Origin: an uncultured Clostridia bacterium
GTDB lineage: Bacteria > Bacillota > Clostridia > TANB77 > CAG-508
NCBI GenBank assembly: GCA_944388805.1
Contig: CALXKE010000068.1
Span: forward strand, 1-38,913
DNA length: 38,913 nucleotides
Direction of reading: 5' to 3'
Positions 5,692-14,564 of the stretch are shown piece by piece. Both the position numbers and the translations under genes were made by a program. The stretch's first letter is position 1. Every line of letters begins with the position of its first letter. Below the pieces are notes generated by a model. The model did no database searches and had not been told where the DNA came from. It saw nothing but the letters and a program-made list of their open reading frames with translations.

Positions 5692-8655
5692 CTAATCGCT
5701 ATTTTGATTAGCTTTTTGACTATTTTCTTTATCAATTTCATAATTCTTTAACTTTTCTTCCACTTTATTTATTTTACTTTTTAGACTTTCTATCATTTCT
5801 TGCTGTTCTTGTATTGCTTTGCAACATAAACTTATAAAAGAATAATCATCTACTCCTGTGTTATCTTGACTTGTTACTTCTTCTCTATATTTGTAATTTT
5901 CTCCTATTATAAATCCTATATGTTTTTTATCTGTATCTTTTTCATGTTTTAAATTATATTTATATATATCAATATCCTTTATTATAGATAAAGCATTTTC
6001 AAATTTTTCAAAATTTTTCTTTTTGCTTTCTAAAGATGTTTGTGTTAGTGTTGGCGTTGTTATTCCAGAATAAGATACTTTTGTAGAACGACCATCATTT
6101 CCAATAAGTTGCAAAAAACAATCACTTACTTGTGAAACTAAATCTATACTTCCTCCATCGTTTAGTATTGATATTCCGCTTGTACTTATACCATTAAGCC
6201 AATTGCCTACTTGCATAGATACTTGTTTATTTGTATTTGATTGACCAAAATTAATACTAGATGGACCTAATGCACCACTTATATTTTCACTATCACTTTC
6301 TGTTTGTAAAGTTCTAATTATTAAATTATTAAAATAATTATTTATTAATGAAATTATTGAAGTATAATTTCCATTTTCATCATAAATTGCAATACTTTTA
6401 TCTTTAGAATATGGGTTAATTTCATAAACTCCGCTAAATGATAAATATCCATTATTAGCAATTGCTCTTGTTATATATAGTAAATCCATTGAGTTTAATT
6501 TTCCATCTTGATTAATGTCATATTTTTGCATTTCTTCTGAGGTTAAAGTGCCTTCACCCATTATATAATCTATTAATTTTTGTCTATCTTGGCTTGTAAA
6601 AGGACCTATTGTTTCATTTATTTCTGTTTCAAAACTTACTGCTTTTCCACTTATATCAATTTTATCTGCATTTATTGTTATTTTTTCAGCAGATTGATTA
6701 ATTTTTGAAATAATTTCATCTTCTCCAACTTTTTTACTTACCTCTGAATTTATTTCTGAAGCTGTTTGAGTAATTGTTGAGCTTAATTCTGTCACTTGAT
6801 CTTCTAAATCATCTGTTGTTGCATAAGATGTTAATTTTTCATTTACACTAGTTTCAATTTCTGTAGCCGTTTGTTTTATTTGACTAGATGTTTCTACTTT
6901 TGTAGCTAATACGTCTATATAATCATTTTTTATTACATATTTAGCAGTATATTCTAACCCTTCGTATTCTTTTATATAAATATAAGTATCTTCGTCAAAG
7001 GTCTTCAAGGTTATATCTTGTAAATCTTCTACTACTTCATTATCTAATTTATATAGATTTAAATTTTCATCTACCCCTATTTTTCTTGTAACAGTAGTTT
7101 TTCCATTTACAATATTTAGTTCATCGTATACATCATTCAAGCTTCTTAAAGGTTCACTTAGCATTACATCTATTATTTGTGCTTCATCGCTTATTAAATT
7201 TCTATTTTGTTTATCACTTATTAATGTGAAGTGGTCTCCTAAAGGTACTAAAGTGTTACTAGGTACCAACGTGTTGCTAGGAGTTAGATAAATAAATTTA
7301 TCGCTATCCCCTTTTATTTTTAGGTTTAATATATATCCTTCTCCTTTTACCGTATTTTCTAAATGTATCTGGTTTGTGGCTGTTGTTTCTCGACTAAACT
7401 CTTCCATACTATTTACTTTTTGAGTTATTCCATCTACTGTTTGTTCTACTTGTGTTAGTTGATTTTCAAATTCAGTTTGTTCTTCTATTACATCTTGAAT
7501 TAAACCTTCATTCTTTTTTGCTAGTCTTTCTACTTTTAGCGTCTTTTTTTCTTCCTTACTTGTAACTTTATATTCTGTGTTCGTTTCTTCTGGTGTATTC
7601 GCTTCTATATCACTACTTATACCAGTATTGATTGTTATATTTGCAGATAAGTATATAGTTTTATATGTACTTTCTTCAGTATCCTCTACTTCTATCAAGT
7701 CACAAGGTTCAAGCCACATAACGCCCACATCTGAACCTTCAAAAGAATAATATTCTAATCCTTTTATCTGTTCGAACATTTCATCTATTACTTGTTCCCT
7801 TTGATATTCAACAAATTCATTTTCATCAAATCTTATTTCACATCTGCCATTTTGAGTAATACTTGTGTCATCTTTGGCCTCAACATTATCTTCTACATCT
7901 CCTCTACCTAAAACCAAGGCATTTACAGGTCCAAATTTTTCTTTAATTGTCAATCCTGTTAGATAACTTGCATCTAATTTTTCTACTGGACTGTCTACTA
8001 ATTTATGCAAGTACAATTTGTTGTCTTTTATAAAAATTGTGGTCAATGTAGATTGTGCTACTTTTTCTAATACATCTCTATATGTTAATTCTTGTGCTGT
8101 AAAATAATCCTCATCGACCTCTAATTCTGAATTAAAAAAGTTTGTAGAATATAATTCAACTCCACAAACTTCACACATTTTTTGTATTAATGCTAACATT
8201 GTACAAGGATATGTCAATTGTAATTCAGATTGCTTAAAAGTTTTCATGAAATGTATCATTTTATCATATCCTGTTACAACTAGCTCTGTTTTTCCCTTGT
8301 CATCTTCTACATCTTTTATGTAATAATCACCTAAATCAATGTATTCAAAATCATTATTTACATATATCTCATATTGAAAATTAACATTCTTATCTTTCAA
8401 TTCTGCTGCGTTTTTAACAGTAATTTCAATTTGTTTCATTATAGTTTTAAACAAATTACCCTCAAAACTATATTTTAATTCTTTCGCAATTATTTGATTA
8501 CTTTCTTTTAATATACTGATTGGTATATTATAATAAGTAACATCTGGCACAAGCCTAACTTCTTGAGCTACTGTTTCTTCAATAATAGTTAGTTTCACAT
8601 TTTGTTGTTTTATTTTTTTTGTTCTTATTTTTAAATCATTACTTACACTTCTCAT
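5692..8655 (-). CDS. Large baseplate/tail protein with dockerin-like module and C-terminal chaperone-like domain
   Basis: 987 residues. The N-terminal third (to about 290) resembles the baseplate hub/tail-endopeptidase-like domain of siphophage Tal proteins. A coiled-coil region (about 370-420) and long beta and helical spacers follow. Residues about 695-735 contain GTLTSEEM and YDINQDGKLNSMDLLYITRA, a dockerin-type calcium-binding loop with ligand pattern D-x-N-x-D-G-x-x-x-x-x-D. The end (about 875-970: DIYKYN, KKHIGFIIGENY, SFISLCCKAIQEQQEMIESL) resembles the trimer-forming intramolecular chaperones of tail spikes, but I see no clear catalytic Ser-Asp. Near 470 the hexapeptide SNTLVP is tandemly duplicated. 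The start overlaps the upstream gene by 4 nt. Confidence 0.8.
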   Translation of the reverse strand: MRSVSNDLKIRTKKIKQQNVKLTIIEETVAQEVRLVPDVTYYNIPISILKESNQIIAKELKYSFEGNLFKTIMKQIEITVKNAAELKDKNVNFQYEIYVNNDFEYIDLGDYYIKDVEDDKGKTELVVTGYDKMIHFMKTFKQSELQLTYPCTMLALIQKMCEVCGVELYSTNFFNSELEVDEDYFTAQELTYRDVLEKVAQSTLTTIFIKDNKLYLHKLVDSPVEKLDASYLTGLTIKEKFGPVNALVLGRGDVEDNVEAKDDTSITQNGRCEIRFDENEFVEYQREQVIDEMFEQIKGLEYYSFEGSDVGVMWLEPCDLIEVEDTEESTYKTIYLSANITINTGISSDIEANTPEETNTEYKVTSKEEKKTLKVERLAKKNEGLIQDVIEEQTEFENQLTQVEQTVDGITQKVNSMEEFSRETTATNQIHLENTVKGEGYILNLKIKGDSDKFIYLTPSNTLVPSNTLVPLGDHFTLISDKQNRNLISDEAQIIDVMLSEPLRSLNDVYDELNIVNGKTTVTRKIGVDENLNLYKLDNEVVEDLQDITLKTFDEDTYIYIKEYEGLEYTAKYVIKNDYIDVLATKVETSSQIKQTATEIETSVNEKLTSYATTDDLEDQVTELSSTITQTASEINSEVSKKVGEDEIISKINQSAEKITINADKIDISGKAVSFETEINETIGPFTSQDRQKLIDYIMGEGTLTSEEMQKYDINQDGKLNSMDLLYITRAIANNGYLSFSGVYEINPYSKDKSIAIYDENGNYTSIISLINNYFNNLIIRTLQTESDSENISGALGPSSINFGQSNTNKQVSMQVGNWLNGISTSGISILNDGGSIDLVSQVSDCFLQLIGNDGRSTKVSYSGITTPTLTQTSLESKKKNFEKFENALSIIKDIDIYKYNLKHEKDTDKKHIGFIIGENYKYREEVTSQDNTGVDDYSFISLCCKAIQEQQEMIESLKSKINKVEEKLKNYEIDKENSQKANQNSD

Positions 8656-9053
8656 GTTAATTGTGGCCTCCTATCTATTGCAGTTAAAGTTACTGAAAAA
8701 CCTTCCCAGTATCCTCCGCAGACTAGCGGACTAGATTTTATAACTGCTCCATTATAGAAGTCTTCTGTGAATAAATCACCTTGTTCGTAATCTCCCATAT
8801 CCTTTTCTAAAGAAAATTGAACACCCTCTAAAAAAGGATGTTCAAGCAAAGTTTTTATTAAATTATATTCTTCATCTGTTACTATTCCAAATTCTATTTC
8901 TAAAGTAGTAAAGTAACCTATAAATGTACCTGAATAATGGCCATCTAATGTATTCCTTCCTGTTCCATCTCCCCACAGAGGCTCTGGACCAGGAGTCATT
9001 TTGACTATTCCTGGTACTGTAGTTCCATTTACTATTAATTTAGGTTCATACAT
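8652..9053 (-). CDS. Distal tail/minor tail protein (Dit-position)
   Basis: 133 residues, beta-rich: LIVNGTTVPGIVKMTPGPEP, LEIEFGIVTDEEYNLIKTLL and CGGYWEGFSVTLTAIDRRPQ. It lies directly between the tape measure and the baseplate hub gene, where Dit-type or small adaptor proteins are found. The RxPQLT ending resembles other Firmicute phage minor tail proteins. It is too short for a two-domain Dit, so it may be a minimal hub adaptor. ATGA overlap with the downstream gene indicates coupling. Confidence 0.6.
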   Translation of the reverse strand: MYEPKLIVNGTTVPGIVKMTPGPEPLWGDGTGRNTLDGHYSGTFIGYFTTLEIEFGIVTDEEYNLIKTLLEHPFLEGVQFSLEKDMGDYEQGDLFTEDFYNGAVIKSSPLVCGGYWEGFSVTLTAIDRRPQLT

Positions 9054-9056
9054 TTT

Positions 9057-12000
9057 TTAGCCTCCATTCGTTGCAAATTTCTTCTTATTTTTTACTTTTT
9101 CTAATCTTTTATTTAATTCATAAGAATCTATATATAAATTAAAATCAAAACCTAGATTTCTTAGTAATTCTATTATTATATTTAATAATTCTATAACTTT
9201 ATCATTATTGCCTACTCCCATTTCTTTGTTCGCTTGCTTATATAAACTTAAAATTTTATCTTCTGGAGCAACAATTTCACCTTGGTGCCTATTATCACCA
9301 ATCATTGCTAATTGTGGTGTATTTGCTTTTACATAACCACCTTCTGCTAATCTTGGCAAACTTACTCGACCTAATTGAGGAATATTAAATCCAAATTTAT
9401 TTCCTCCTATTCCTGGAACCCACTCTGGAACCTTAAAACTTAAATTATTTAGAGCTCTAGTAGCACCATTTATACCACTAACTATTCCATTAACCATACT
9501 TTCAATTCCACCAAGAATTGAATTTATGACACCTCTTATTGTATTCCATATTCCATTAAATATATTAGTTACTGTATTTTTTAAGCTGTTCCAGATATTA
9601 TTCCATGTCGTTTTTATTGAGTTCAAGGCATTACTTATTGTGTTTCTTATTCCATTAATTACATTACTTATTGTACTTGTAATGCTATTCCAAATATTTA
9701 CTACTACTGATTTTATAGCATTCCATATAGCATTCCATACAGATTTTATAACATTCAATACTGTTTGTATTACTGCTGATATAGTATTTATTGCAGCTTG
9801 GACAATTCCTTTTATTGCTTCCCATATTCCAGAAAAGATACCTTTTACACTCTCCCATAATCCTGTAAAGAAATCACAGATTCCTTGCCATGCTTTCTCC
9901 CAGTCTCCAGTAAATACTCCAACAATAAAATCTATTAGTCCACCTAATGCTGTCCAAAATCCATTTAAAATATCACCAATAGCTCCAAAAACACTCATAA
10001 ATGTATTACCTAGTGTTTCTAATATTGGAGCTATTACTGGAACTACATTTTCAACAATCCAATTAATAATAGGAACTAACCATGTATTCCACAACTCTGA
10101 TAATCCATTTATTATTTTTCCTATAAATTCAAGAAAACTATTTACCATTGGTTGTATGTGCTCAGTCCATAAAGTACTAAATTTTTCTCCCCATTCATCC
10201 AAAATAGGACTTATATTTTCATTCCACACAGTTAATATTGTTTCTAGGATACTTGAAAATCCATTCTTTATATTTTCTACTGCTGGTGAGATATAAGTAT
10301 CATATACCTCCCAGAACTTAGAAAAAGTCTCTTGTATTCCTTGTCTAATTGTTCCTAATACACTTGATATTGGTTCTAGTATTCCTTGCAATGCTTGCTT
10401 GATTAAATCTTTATTTTCATTAATTGGCTCAGTAATTATATAAACTAAATCATTTCCAAACTGCATTGCAATTTCTTGTACACCTAAAAAACTATCTGTA
10501 AAAATTGCTAATAAATCTGCAGTTATTTGTTTAGCTGTATCTCCTCTAAAAACGCTAAATATATCAGCTACGGTAATAGCAAATTGCCCTGATATTTCTG
10601 AACTTCTAGCAGAAATATCAAATAATCTAACTAAGTGGTCTTGTAAGTCTTGTTTATTTTGATTTAAAAACTTATCAATTCCACCCAATAAATTATCTGC
10701 TATCGTTACTCCTATACTAGCTATACTTCCATCTATTCTTCCCCAATTTAAAACTACTGTTTCAATCCAATTATTAGCTGCGTTTAATACTTCTGGTGCT
10801 GTAAAGATATCTATTAAACTTTGCTTGATTCCATTTATTTCGTCTAATAAAGTAGAGAAATCAAATTCTCCAAATCCTTCTGAAAATCCTTTTTTAAATA
10901 AGTCTATTAATTCATAAGCTTTTTGCATAAAAGCATTCATTTCTGAATTAGCTTCTTGCATTGTATCTGATAATGAATTTCCAAAATCTAACCCGGTACT
11001 TCCTCCTGCTCCTCCACTTCCAGATGAATCGCTATCAGAATTGCTTTGTAATATTTGTGCTGTATCAAAAGCTGCTAAGCTTTTCATGTCTTTAGCTGCT
11101 TTTTTTGCACTACTACCTATTCCTGAAACTGCGTTTGAAGCTGTATCTGCTGAATCTGTTACACTTGATAAATCTGTCGCTACACTTCCAATACTACTAG
11201 AACTATCAGATTTTTTGCCTGTAATAAATTCTGTAAATGATTTAAAGGCATCTGCTAAAATTTGTAATTTAGATATTACCCAATTTATTCCTTGAACAAT
11301 TGGTGTGAATAAATTAATAAATCCCTGTCCTAGACTAGCTTTTAATTCATCAAATCTTAGGCTTAATACTCTCGTCTGATTAGCCCAGCTATCACTTGTC
11401 CTTGCAAAATCTCCTTGTGCTAAACTTAGTTTATCTAGAACAAATTGATATCTTAAAGCTGTCTTTTCTTGTTCTGTCATAGCACTAGTTGTTTTTCCAA
11501 AACCATTTGCCATAGCATATTGGTCTAGTGCCGTTTGTGTCATTACAATACCAAGGTCTTTTAAAGTTTCTGTTTCTCCTGTAAACACAGATTTTAATTT
11601 TGTAAAAGCTTCATCACTACTTAAGTTATAGAAAGAAGCTACATCTCCTACTAAACCTGTTAATGTTTCTGACATTTCTAAAGCTGCTTGATTATTAAAA
11701 TCAAATGCCTTGGCCATCGCTCCAAATGTACCAACATACTTTTTTGTGACTGTTTGTCCTAATCCAAATTGTTCTATTGCATTTTGTGCAAATCTATCTA
11801 CTTCACTATTTAAATTTCCAAAAGTAACATCTACGACATTTTGTACTTCTGCTAAATTAGAACCTAATTCTAAGCAACTTTTTGTAAAGTTTACAACTGC
11901 TCCAACTGAAAAAGCAGCTATTGCAGCTTTACCTATACTTTTTAAAGAACTTTCAATGCCACTTTTTTGTACTGTATTTCCAGCAGTTTGTATTCCTTTA

Positions 12001-12059
12001 TTAAAAGGATTTGAATTTAGCAATAATTCAAAGTCTACTGCTCCAACATTAGTGCTCAT
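9057..12059 (-). CDS. Tail tape measure protein
   Basis: 1000 residues. The N-terminal half carries the conserved Gram-positive tape-measure region (AIAAFSVGAVVNFTKSCLEL, LGSNLAEVQNVVDVTFGNL, LGIVMTQTALDQYAMANGFG). A low-complexity Ser/Gly segment lies near 335-360. The second half has amphipathic Trp-rich repeats (IWNAIKSVVVNIWNS, TWNNIWNSLKNTV). No lysozyme or peptidase motif is evident. The C-terminus contains FNIPQLGRVSLPRLAEGGYV, the LAEGG(Y/F)V motif common near the end of these proteins. At 1.5 angstrom per helical residue, 1000 residues suggest a tail near 150 nm. GGGAGG precedes the ATG. Confidence 0.93.
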   Translation of the reverse strand: MSTNVGAVDFELLLNSNPFNKGIQTAGNTVQKSGIESSLKSIGKAAIAAFSVGAVVNFTKSCLELGSNLAEVQNVVDVTFGNLNSEVDRFAQNAIEQFGLGQTVTKKYVGTFGAMAKAFDFNNQAALEMSETLTGLVGDVASFYNLSSDEAFTKLKSVFTGETETLKDLGIVMTQTALDQYAMANGFGKTTSAMTEQEKTALRYQFVLDKLSLAQGDFARTSDSWANQTRVLSLRFDELKASLGQGFINLFTPIVQGINWVISKLQILADAFKSFTEFITGKKSDSSSSIGSVATDLSSVTDSADTASNAVSGIGSSAKKAAKDMKSLAAFDTAQILQSNSDSDSSGSGGAGGSTGLDFGNSLSDTMQEANSEMNAFMQKAYELIDLFKKGFSEGFGEFDFSTLLDEINGIKQSLIDIFTAPEVLNAANNWIETVVLNWGRIDGSIASIGVTIADNLLGGIDKFLNQNKQDLQDHLVRLFDISARSSEISGQFAITVADIFSVFRGDTAKQITADLLAIFTDSFLGVQEIAMQFGNDLVYIITEPINENKDLIKQALQGILEPISSVLGTIRQGIQETFSKFWEVYDTYISPAVENIKNGFSSILETILTVWNENISPILDEWGEKFSTLWTEHIQPMVNSFLEFIGKIINGLSELWNTWLVPIINWIVENVVPVIAPILETLGNTFMSVFGAIGDILNGFWTALGGLIDFIVGVFTGDWEKAWQGICDFFTGLWESVKGIFSGIWEAIKGIVQAAINTISAVIQTVLNVIKSVWNAIWNAIKSVVVNIWNSITSTISNVINGIRNTISNALNSIKTTWNNIWNSLKNTVTNIFNGIWNTIRGVINSILGGIESMVNGIVSGINGATRALNNLSFKVPEWVPGIGGNKFGFNIPQLGRVSLPRLAEGGYVKANTPQLAMIGDNRHQGEIVAPEDKILSLYKQANKEMGVGNNDKVIELLNIIIELLRNLGFDFNLYIDSYELNKRLEKVKNKKKFATNGG

Positions 12060-12116
12060 ACCTGCTTTTCCTCCCTTTACTTTTTTATAAATTTTAGAAT
12101 TGCAGGTATTGGCTAA

Positions 12117-12266
12117 CTACTCACTATCTTTAGTCGTGTTGCTCACTCTGTCATTTTTTACATTTAATTTTACTATTTCCTTACATCTTATACATTTTAT
12201 TTCTCCAATACAGATATCAGCTTTTAATAAAAGTTGATTACATTTTGGACATCTTATTTCTTTCAT
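12117..12266 (-). CDS. Com-like zinc-finger protein (49 aa)
   Basis: MKEIRCPKCNQLLLKADICI followed by GEIKCIRCKEIVKLNVK gives two CxxC knuckles (C6/C9 and C25/C28). This spacing and the LLxKADICIGEIKCxRCK core match the Com family of phage Mu-like zinc fingers. In Mu, Com activates translation of the mom DNA-modification gene. No mom-like gene is visible here, so the role is open; in Firmicute phages the family often sits in the tail operon. ATGA overlap with the tail chaperone frame indicates coupling. Confidence 0.75.
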   Translation of the reverse strand: MKEIRCPKCNQLLLKADICIGEIKCIRCKEIVKLNVKNDRVSNTTKDSE

Positions 12267-12652
12267 TTGCTATCACCAGCCATTTCTTTGAATGCTTTTT
12301 GTAAATCTGTAATAGCCTTTTTAAATTCTTCTTTGTCCATATTTTGAGCCATTTTCATCCTATATTTCCATCTTATATTTTTTTGTTCTTGTGTAAAGCT
12401 TTTTAATCTCTCTTTGTCATCTTCGCTTCTGATTTGTACTATATTTCCTAATGGTGTTTCTCCCATAAGACCAGAAATATCACTACATAGTTCTGCCCAA
12501 TCCATGTTATCTATTTCTTTCCTAATACTATATCCATATTGAGTTTTAAGACTAGAAGCTATTAATTCCCAATCTTCTTCTAAGTCATACCAACTTTCAC
12601 TATTTGACTGATTTTTGAAATCGTTCTTCCATTTCCTCATATGAAATCTCAT
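12263..12652 (-). CDS. Tail assembly chaperone, frameshift extension (gpGT-like)
   Basis: This frame overlaps the end of the upstream chaperone gene by 53 nt and is probably expressed as a fusion by programmed frameshifting. Up to the upstream stop (12600-12602) both frames are open. The join needs a +1 or -2 shift. CAAAAAT at 12611-12617 allows a -2 slip with the Lys AAA codon re-pairing perfectly. The extension is about 115 residues, helical and charged (SESWYDLEEDWELIASSLKT, KNIRWKYRMKMAQNMDKEEF). There is no clear ribosome binding site at the internal ATGs. Position just before the tape measure fits. Confidence 0.7.
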   Translation of the reverse strand: MRFHMRKWKNDFKNQSNSESWYDLEEDWELIASSLKTQYGYSIRKEIDNMDWAELCSDISGLMGETPLGNIVQIRSEDDKERLKSFTQEQKNIRWKYRMKMAQNMDKEEFKKAITDLQKAFKEMAGDSK

Positions 12653-12911
12653 TTACTTGTGCCATTATTGCTATAATAACTACTTGTAATTGTTTCACAG
12701 TCATATCCATTTCATAAATATCTTTTTTTGCTTGCTTTCCTAAAAGTAATTCTATTACTTCAAACATAGCATCAAAAGAATTGTCCTTTTTAAATATTTC
12801 TTGAGCTTTTATCATTGTTTTGGCCCCACAGTTAACTGTATAGGTTTTTCCTTCTGCTATTGTTATTTCTTGTTTTTCTATTCCTAATTTATCTGCAATA
12901 TTTAAATTCAT
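12600..12911 (-). CDS. Tail assembly chaperone (gpG-like)
   Basis: 103 residues: a short beta N-terminus (IEKQEITIAEGKTYTVNCGA) followed by helices (TMIKAQEIFKKD, FDAMFEVIELLLGKQAKKDI, MTVKQLQVVIIAIMAQVNEI). Length, fold pattern and location between major tail protein and tape measure match siphovirus chaperones that coat the tape measure before tube assembly. AGGAGGT precedes the ATG. An intrinsic terminator upstream would lower its level relative to the major tail protein. Confidence 0.75.
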   Translation of the reverse strand: MNLNIADKLGIEKQEITIAEGKTYTVNCGAKTMIKAQEIFKKDNSFDAMFEVIELLLGKQAKKDIYEMDMTVKQLQVVIIAIMAQVNEISYEEMEERFQKSVK

Positions 12912-12930
12912 GTTTTACCTCCTAAAATTT

Positions 12931-12959
12931 ATAAAAAAATAAAGGGACAGTTTGTCCCT
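12931..12959 (-). terminator. Terminator after the major tail protein gene
   Basis: AGGGACA and TGTCCCT form a perfect 7-bp stem with a 3-nt loop; on the minus strand TTATTTTTTT follows. Partial termination would keep major tail protein abundant relative to chaperones and tape measure. Confidence 0.85.
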
Positions 12960-12963
12960 AATT

Positions 12964-13419
12964 TTAAGTTGATTCTTCATCTTCTGCTTCTGTATATGTT
13001 GGTTTTCCATTTGACATTACATCAAATTCTAACGGAATAACTGTTGTAGAATCTCCTCCGCCCCAATTTGTTACATTGAATACGGCTCCTTCAAATAATA
13101 AGATATCACCATTTGGAAATGTCCATTGTAGGCATCCTTCTGCATCTCTACCATTTTTTAATGCTAAACCTGCTACATAATCATTTCCAGCATCTCCATA
13201 ATTTCTTTTTCCTGATACAGAAATAGTAATTGATTTTGCAGTCATTAACCTTCTAATCCATCCTTTTTGGTCGAATGGATTCCATTCCTCAACTGTATTA
13301 TCTAATGCAACTGAAAAACTTACCATATCTGCTATCTCATTTAGTGATTCTTTACTAGCACCAACTTTAAATTGATTCTCATATACTGGATATACTCCTG
13401 TTTTTGTTGTTCCTGGCAT
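12964..13419 (-). CDS. Major tail tube protein
   Basis: 151 residues, beta-rich: NQFKVGASKESLNEIADMVS, SFSVALDNTVEEWNPFDQKG, ITISVSGKRNYGDAGNDYVA and TFPNGDILLFEGAVFNVTNW. This pattern matches the tube-forming major tail proteins of Gram-positive siphophages. It ends TYTEAEDEEST, strikingly like the capsid protein's TYTAPEEDEDEEST. The start codon overlaps the upstream stop (TAATG). A terminator follows, as expected for a gene needed in high copy. Confidence 0.85.
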   Translation of the reverse strand: MPGTTKTGVYPVYENQFKVGASKESLNEIADMVSFSVALDNTVEEWNPFDQKGWIRRLMTAKSITISVSGKRNYGDAGNDYVAGLALKNGRDAEGCLQWTFPNGDILLFEGAVFNVTNWGGGDSTTVIPLEFDVMSNGKPTYTEAEDEEST

Positions 13420-13823
13420 TATTTTTCACCCTTTCTATATAATAAATTTAGTTCAATACTGAACTTGTAAACTCCATTTTCATCTGAACCTAAATCAATA
13501 GGTCCATCATATAAACAATTGATATTACATTTGTAATTATCAATAAAAAAAGAGCTACAATCTAGTAACTCATAAATATCATTCGCCTTTGTTTCGGCTG
13601 TATTATAATTTTTCGTCCATCTCAATAATAATGTAATTGGTAATATTCCATAACTTTGCAAATTTTTAAACTCTGATAATTTTGCTAAATTTCTTCTATT
13701 AGAATATATTGCTATTGCTTTTTCCTGATTATTATCTATTTTCCCAATATACCATTTATCACAGTCTTTTATTATAGTTTTTAGATAATCTTTTACTTTT
13801 ACAGTTTTTAATCTTTCTATCAT
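13419..13823 (-). CDS. Tail terminator/minor capsid-like protein
   Basis: 134 residues with alternating helices and strands: RLKTVKVKDYLKTIIKD, YGILPITLLLRWTKNYNTAE, NDIYELLDCSSFFI and YDGPIDLGSDENGVYKFSIE. It occupies the position of the tail terminator in siphophages, immediately before the major tail protein. The IDLGxDExGVYxFSIExxLxY ending is typical of that group. Start overlaps the upstream gene (ATGA type) and stop overlaps the major tail start. Confidence 0.65.
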   Translation of the reverse strand: MIERLKTVKVKDYLKTIIKDCDKWYIGKIDNNQEKAIAIYSNRRNLAKLSEFKNLQSYGILPITLLLRWTKNYNTAETKANDIYELLDCSSFFIDNYKCNINCLYDGPIDLGSDENGVYKFSIELNLLYRKGEK

Positions 13824-14182
13824 TTTGTTCTCCTTCTTAACATTTGTTGAAAATATTTTATTGGTAAGTTTTTCTTTCCTCCAGATATATAATCTTCATA
13901 CCAATACTGTTTAGCATTAGGATTTTTAACTTGTTTTATATTTATATCTGGGTCGAAGTAAACTTTTCTTGCATAAGGTGTATCTGTAACTAATCTTGCT
14001 ATACCTTTTATTATTCTTTTATCATCAACATATGTGCTATCATTTTGCATAGTTCCTGTATCAAATGGCATTGTTTGACTTTCAATTAAATCGGTTTTTA
14101 CTGCTTCTGCTGTGTCTAATAAAGCTAATCTAGCAACTTCATTTATCATATTTATATTTTTAGTGTTGTAAGTTATTTTCAT
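13820..14182 (-). CDS. Head-tail joining protein (HK97 gp10-like)
   Basis: 120 residues. MPFDTGTMQNDSTYVDD, TPYARKVYFDP and YWYEDYISGGKKNLPIKYFQ are the pattern of the gp10/minor capsid 2-type neck proteins (conserved P-x-x-T-G-x-L/M near the middle, Y-A-xx-V/L-x-x). It lies between the second connector gene and the tail terminator, which fits a neck or tail-completion role. Confidence 0.65.
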   Translation of the reverse strand: MKITYNTKNINMINEVARLALLDTAEAVKTDLIESQTMPFDTGTMQNDSTYVDDKRIIKGIARLVTDTPYARKVYFDPDINIKQVKNPNAKQYWYEDYISGGKKNLPIKYFQQMLRRRTK

Positions 14183-14183
14183 A

Positions 14184-14564
14184 TTACATCAACTCCAAAG
14201 TTGTATGATGAACACTACCATCTGGATTTCTTGGTCGACTTGCTTGATATATTTCATATTTACTTTCATTTACTATTTCTTTTCCATCAATTATAGTTAT
14301 GATATTGCTTACTTCTCCGCCACTTATCTTTTTAATATTTGGTGCTATATCTCCAAGCAATATTACTTTTCCTACAAGTTCAACTTTCTGTCCATCAGCA
14401 GTTATTATAATTTTAGTCTTTTCAACAAATCTACATTTTTCTTTTTCAAGATTTAAAGAAGTTAAAGGCTCGCCTTCTTCTGACAAGCCTTCTTGATATA
14501 ATTTAACATCACATTTGTTATTTAATAATCTTTCTAAATGCTTAGGATTTAACCTTTTTATCAT
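14184..14564 (-). CDS. Head-tail connector / minor capsid protein 1-like
   Basis: 126 residues with Cys-containing N-terminal helix (NPKHLERLLNNKCDVKLY) and beta-rich remainder (CRFVEKTKIIITADGQKVEL, IIDGKEIVNESKYEIYQAS, SVHHTTLELM). Order in the operon (after the gp15/Ad1-like connector) and size fit the stopper/neck protein. It overlaps the upstream gene by 4 nt. Family assigned from position and general pattern. Confidence 0.6.
   Translation of the reverse strand: MIKRLNPKHLERLLNNKCDVKLYQEGLSEEGEPLTSLNLEKEKCRFVEKTKIIITADGQKVELVGKVILLGDIAPNIKKISGGEVSNIITIIDGKEIVNESKYEIYQASRPRNPDGSVHHTTLELM

Noticed and set aside
9526-10296. 256-codon open frame on the plus strand
   Set aside because: Antisense to the tape measure gene, hydrophobic and Thr/Ile-rich as expected for the complement of Trp/Asn-rich repeats, and no ribosome binding site.
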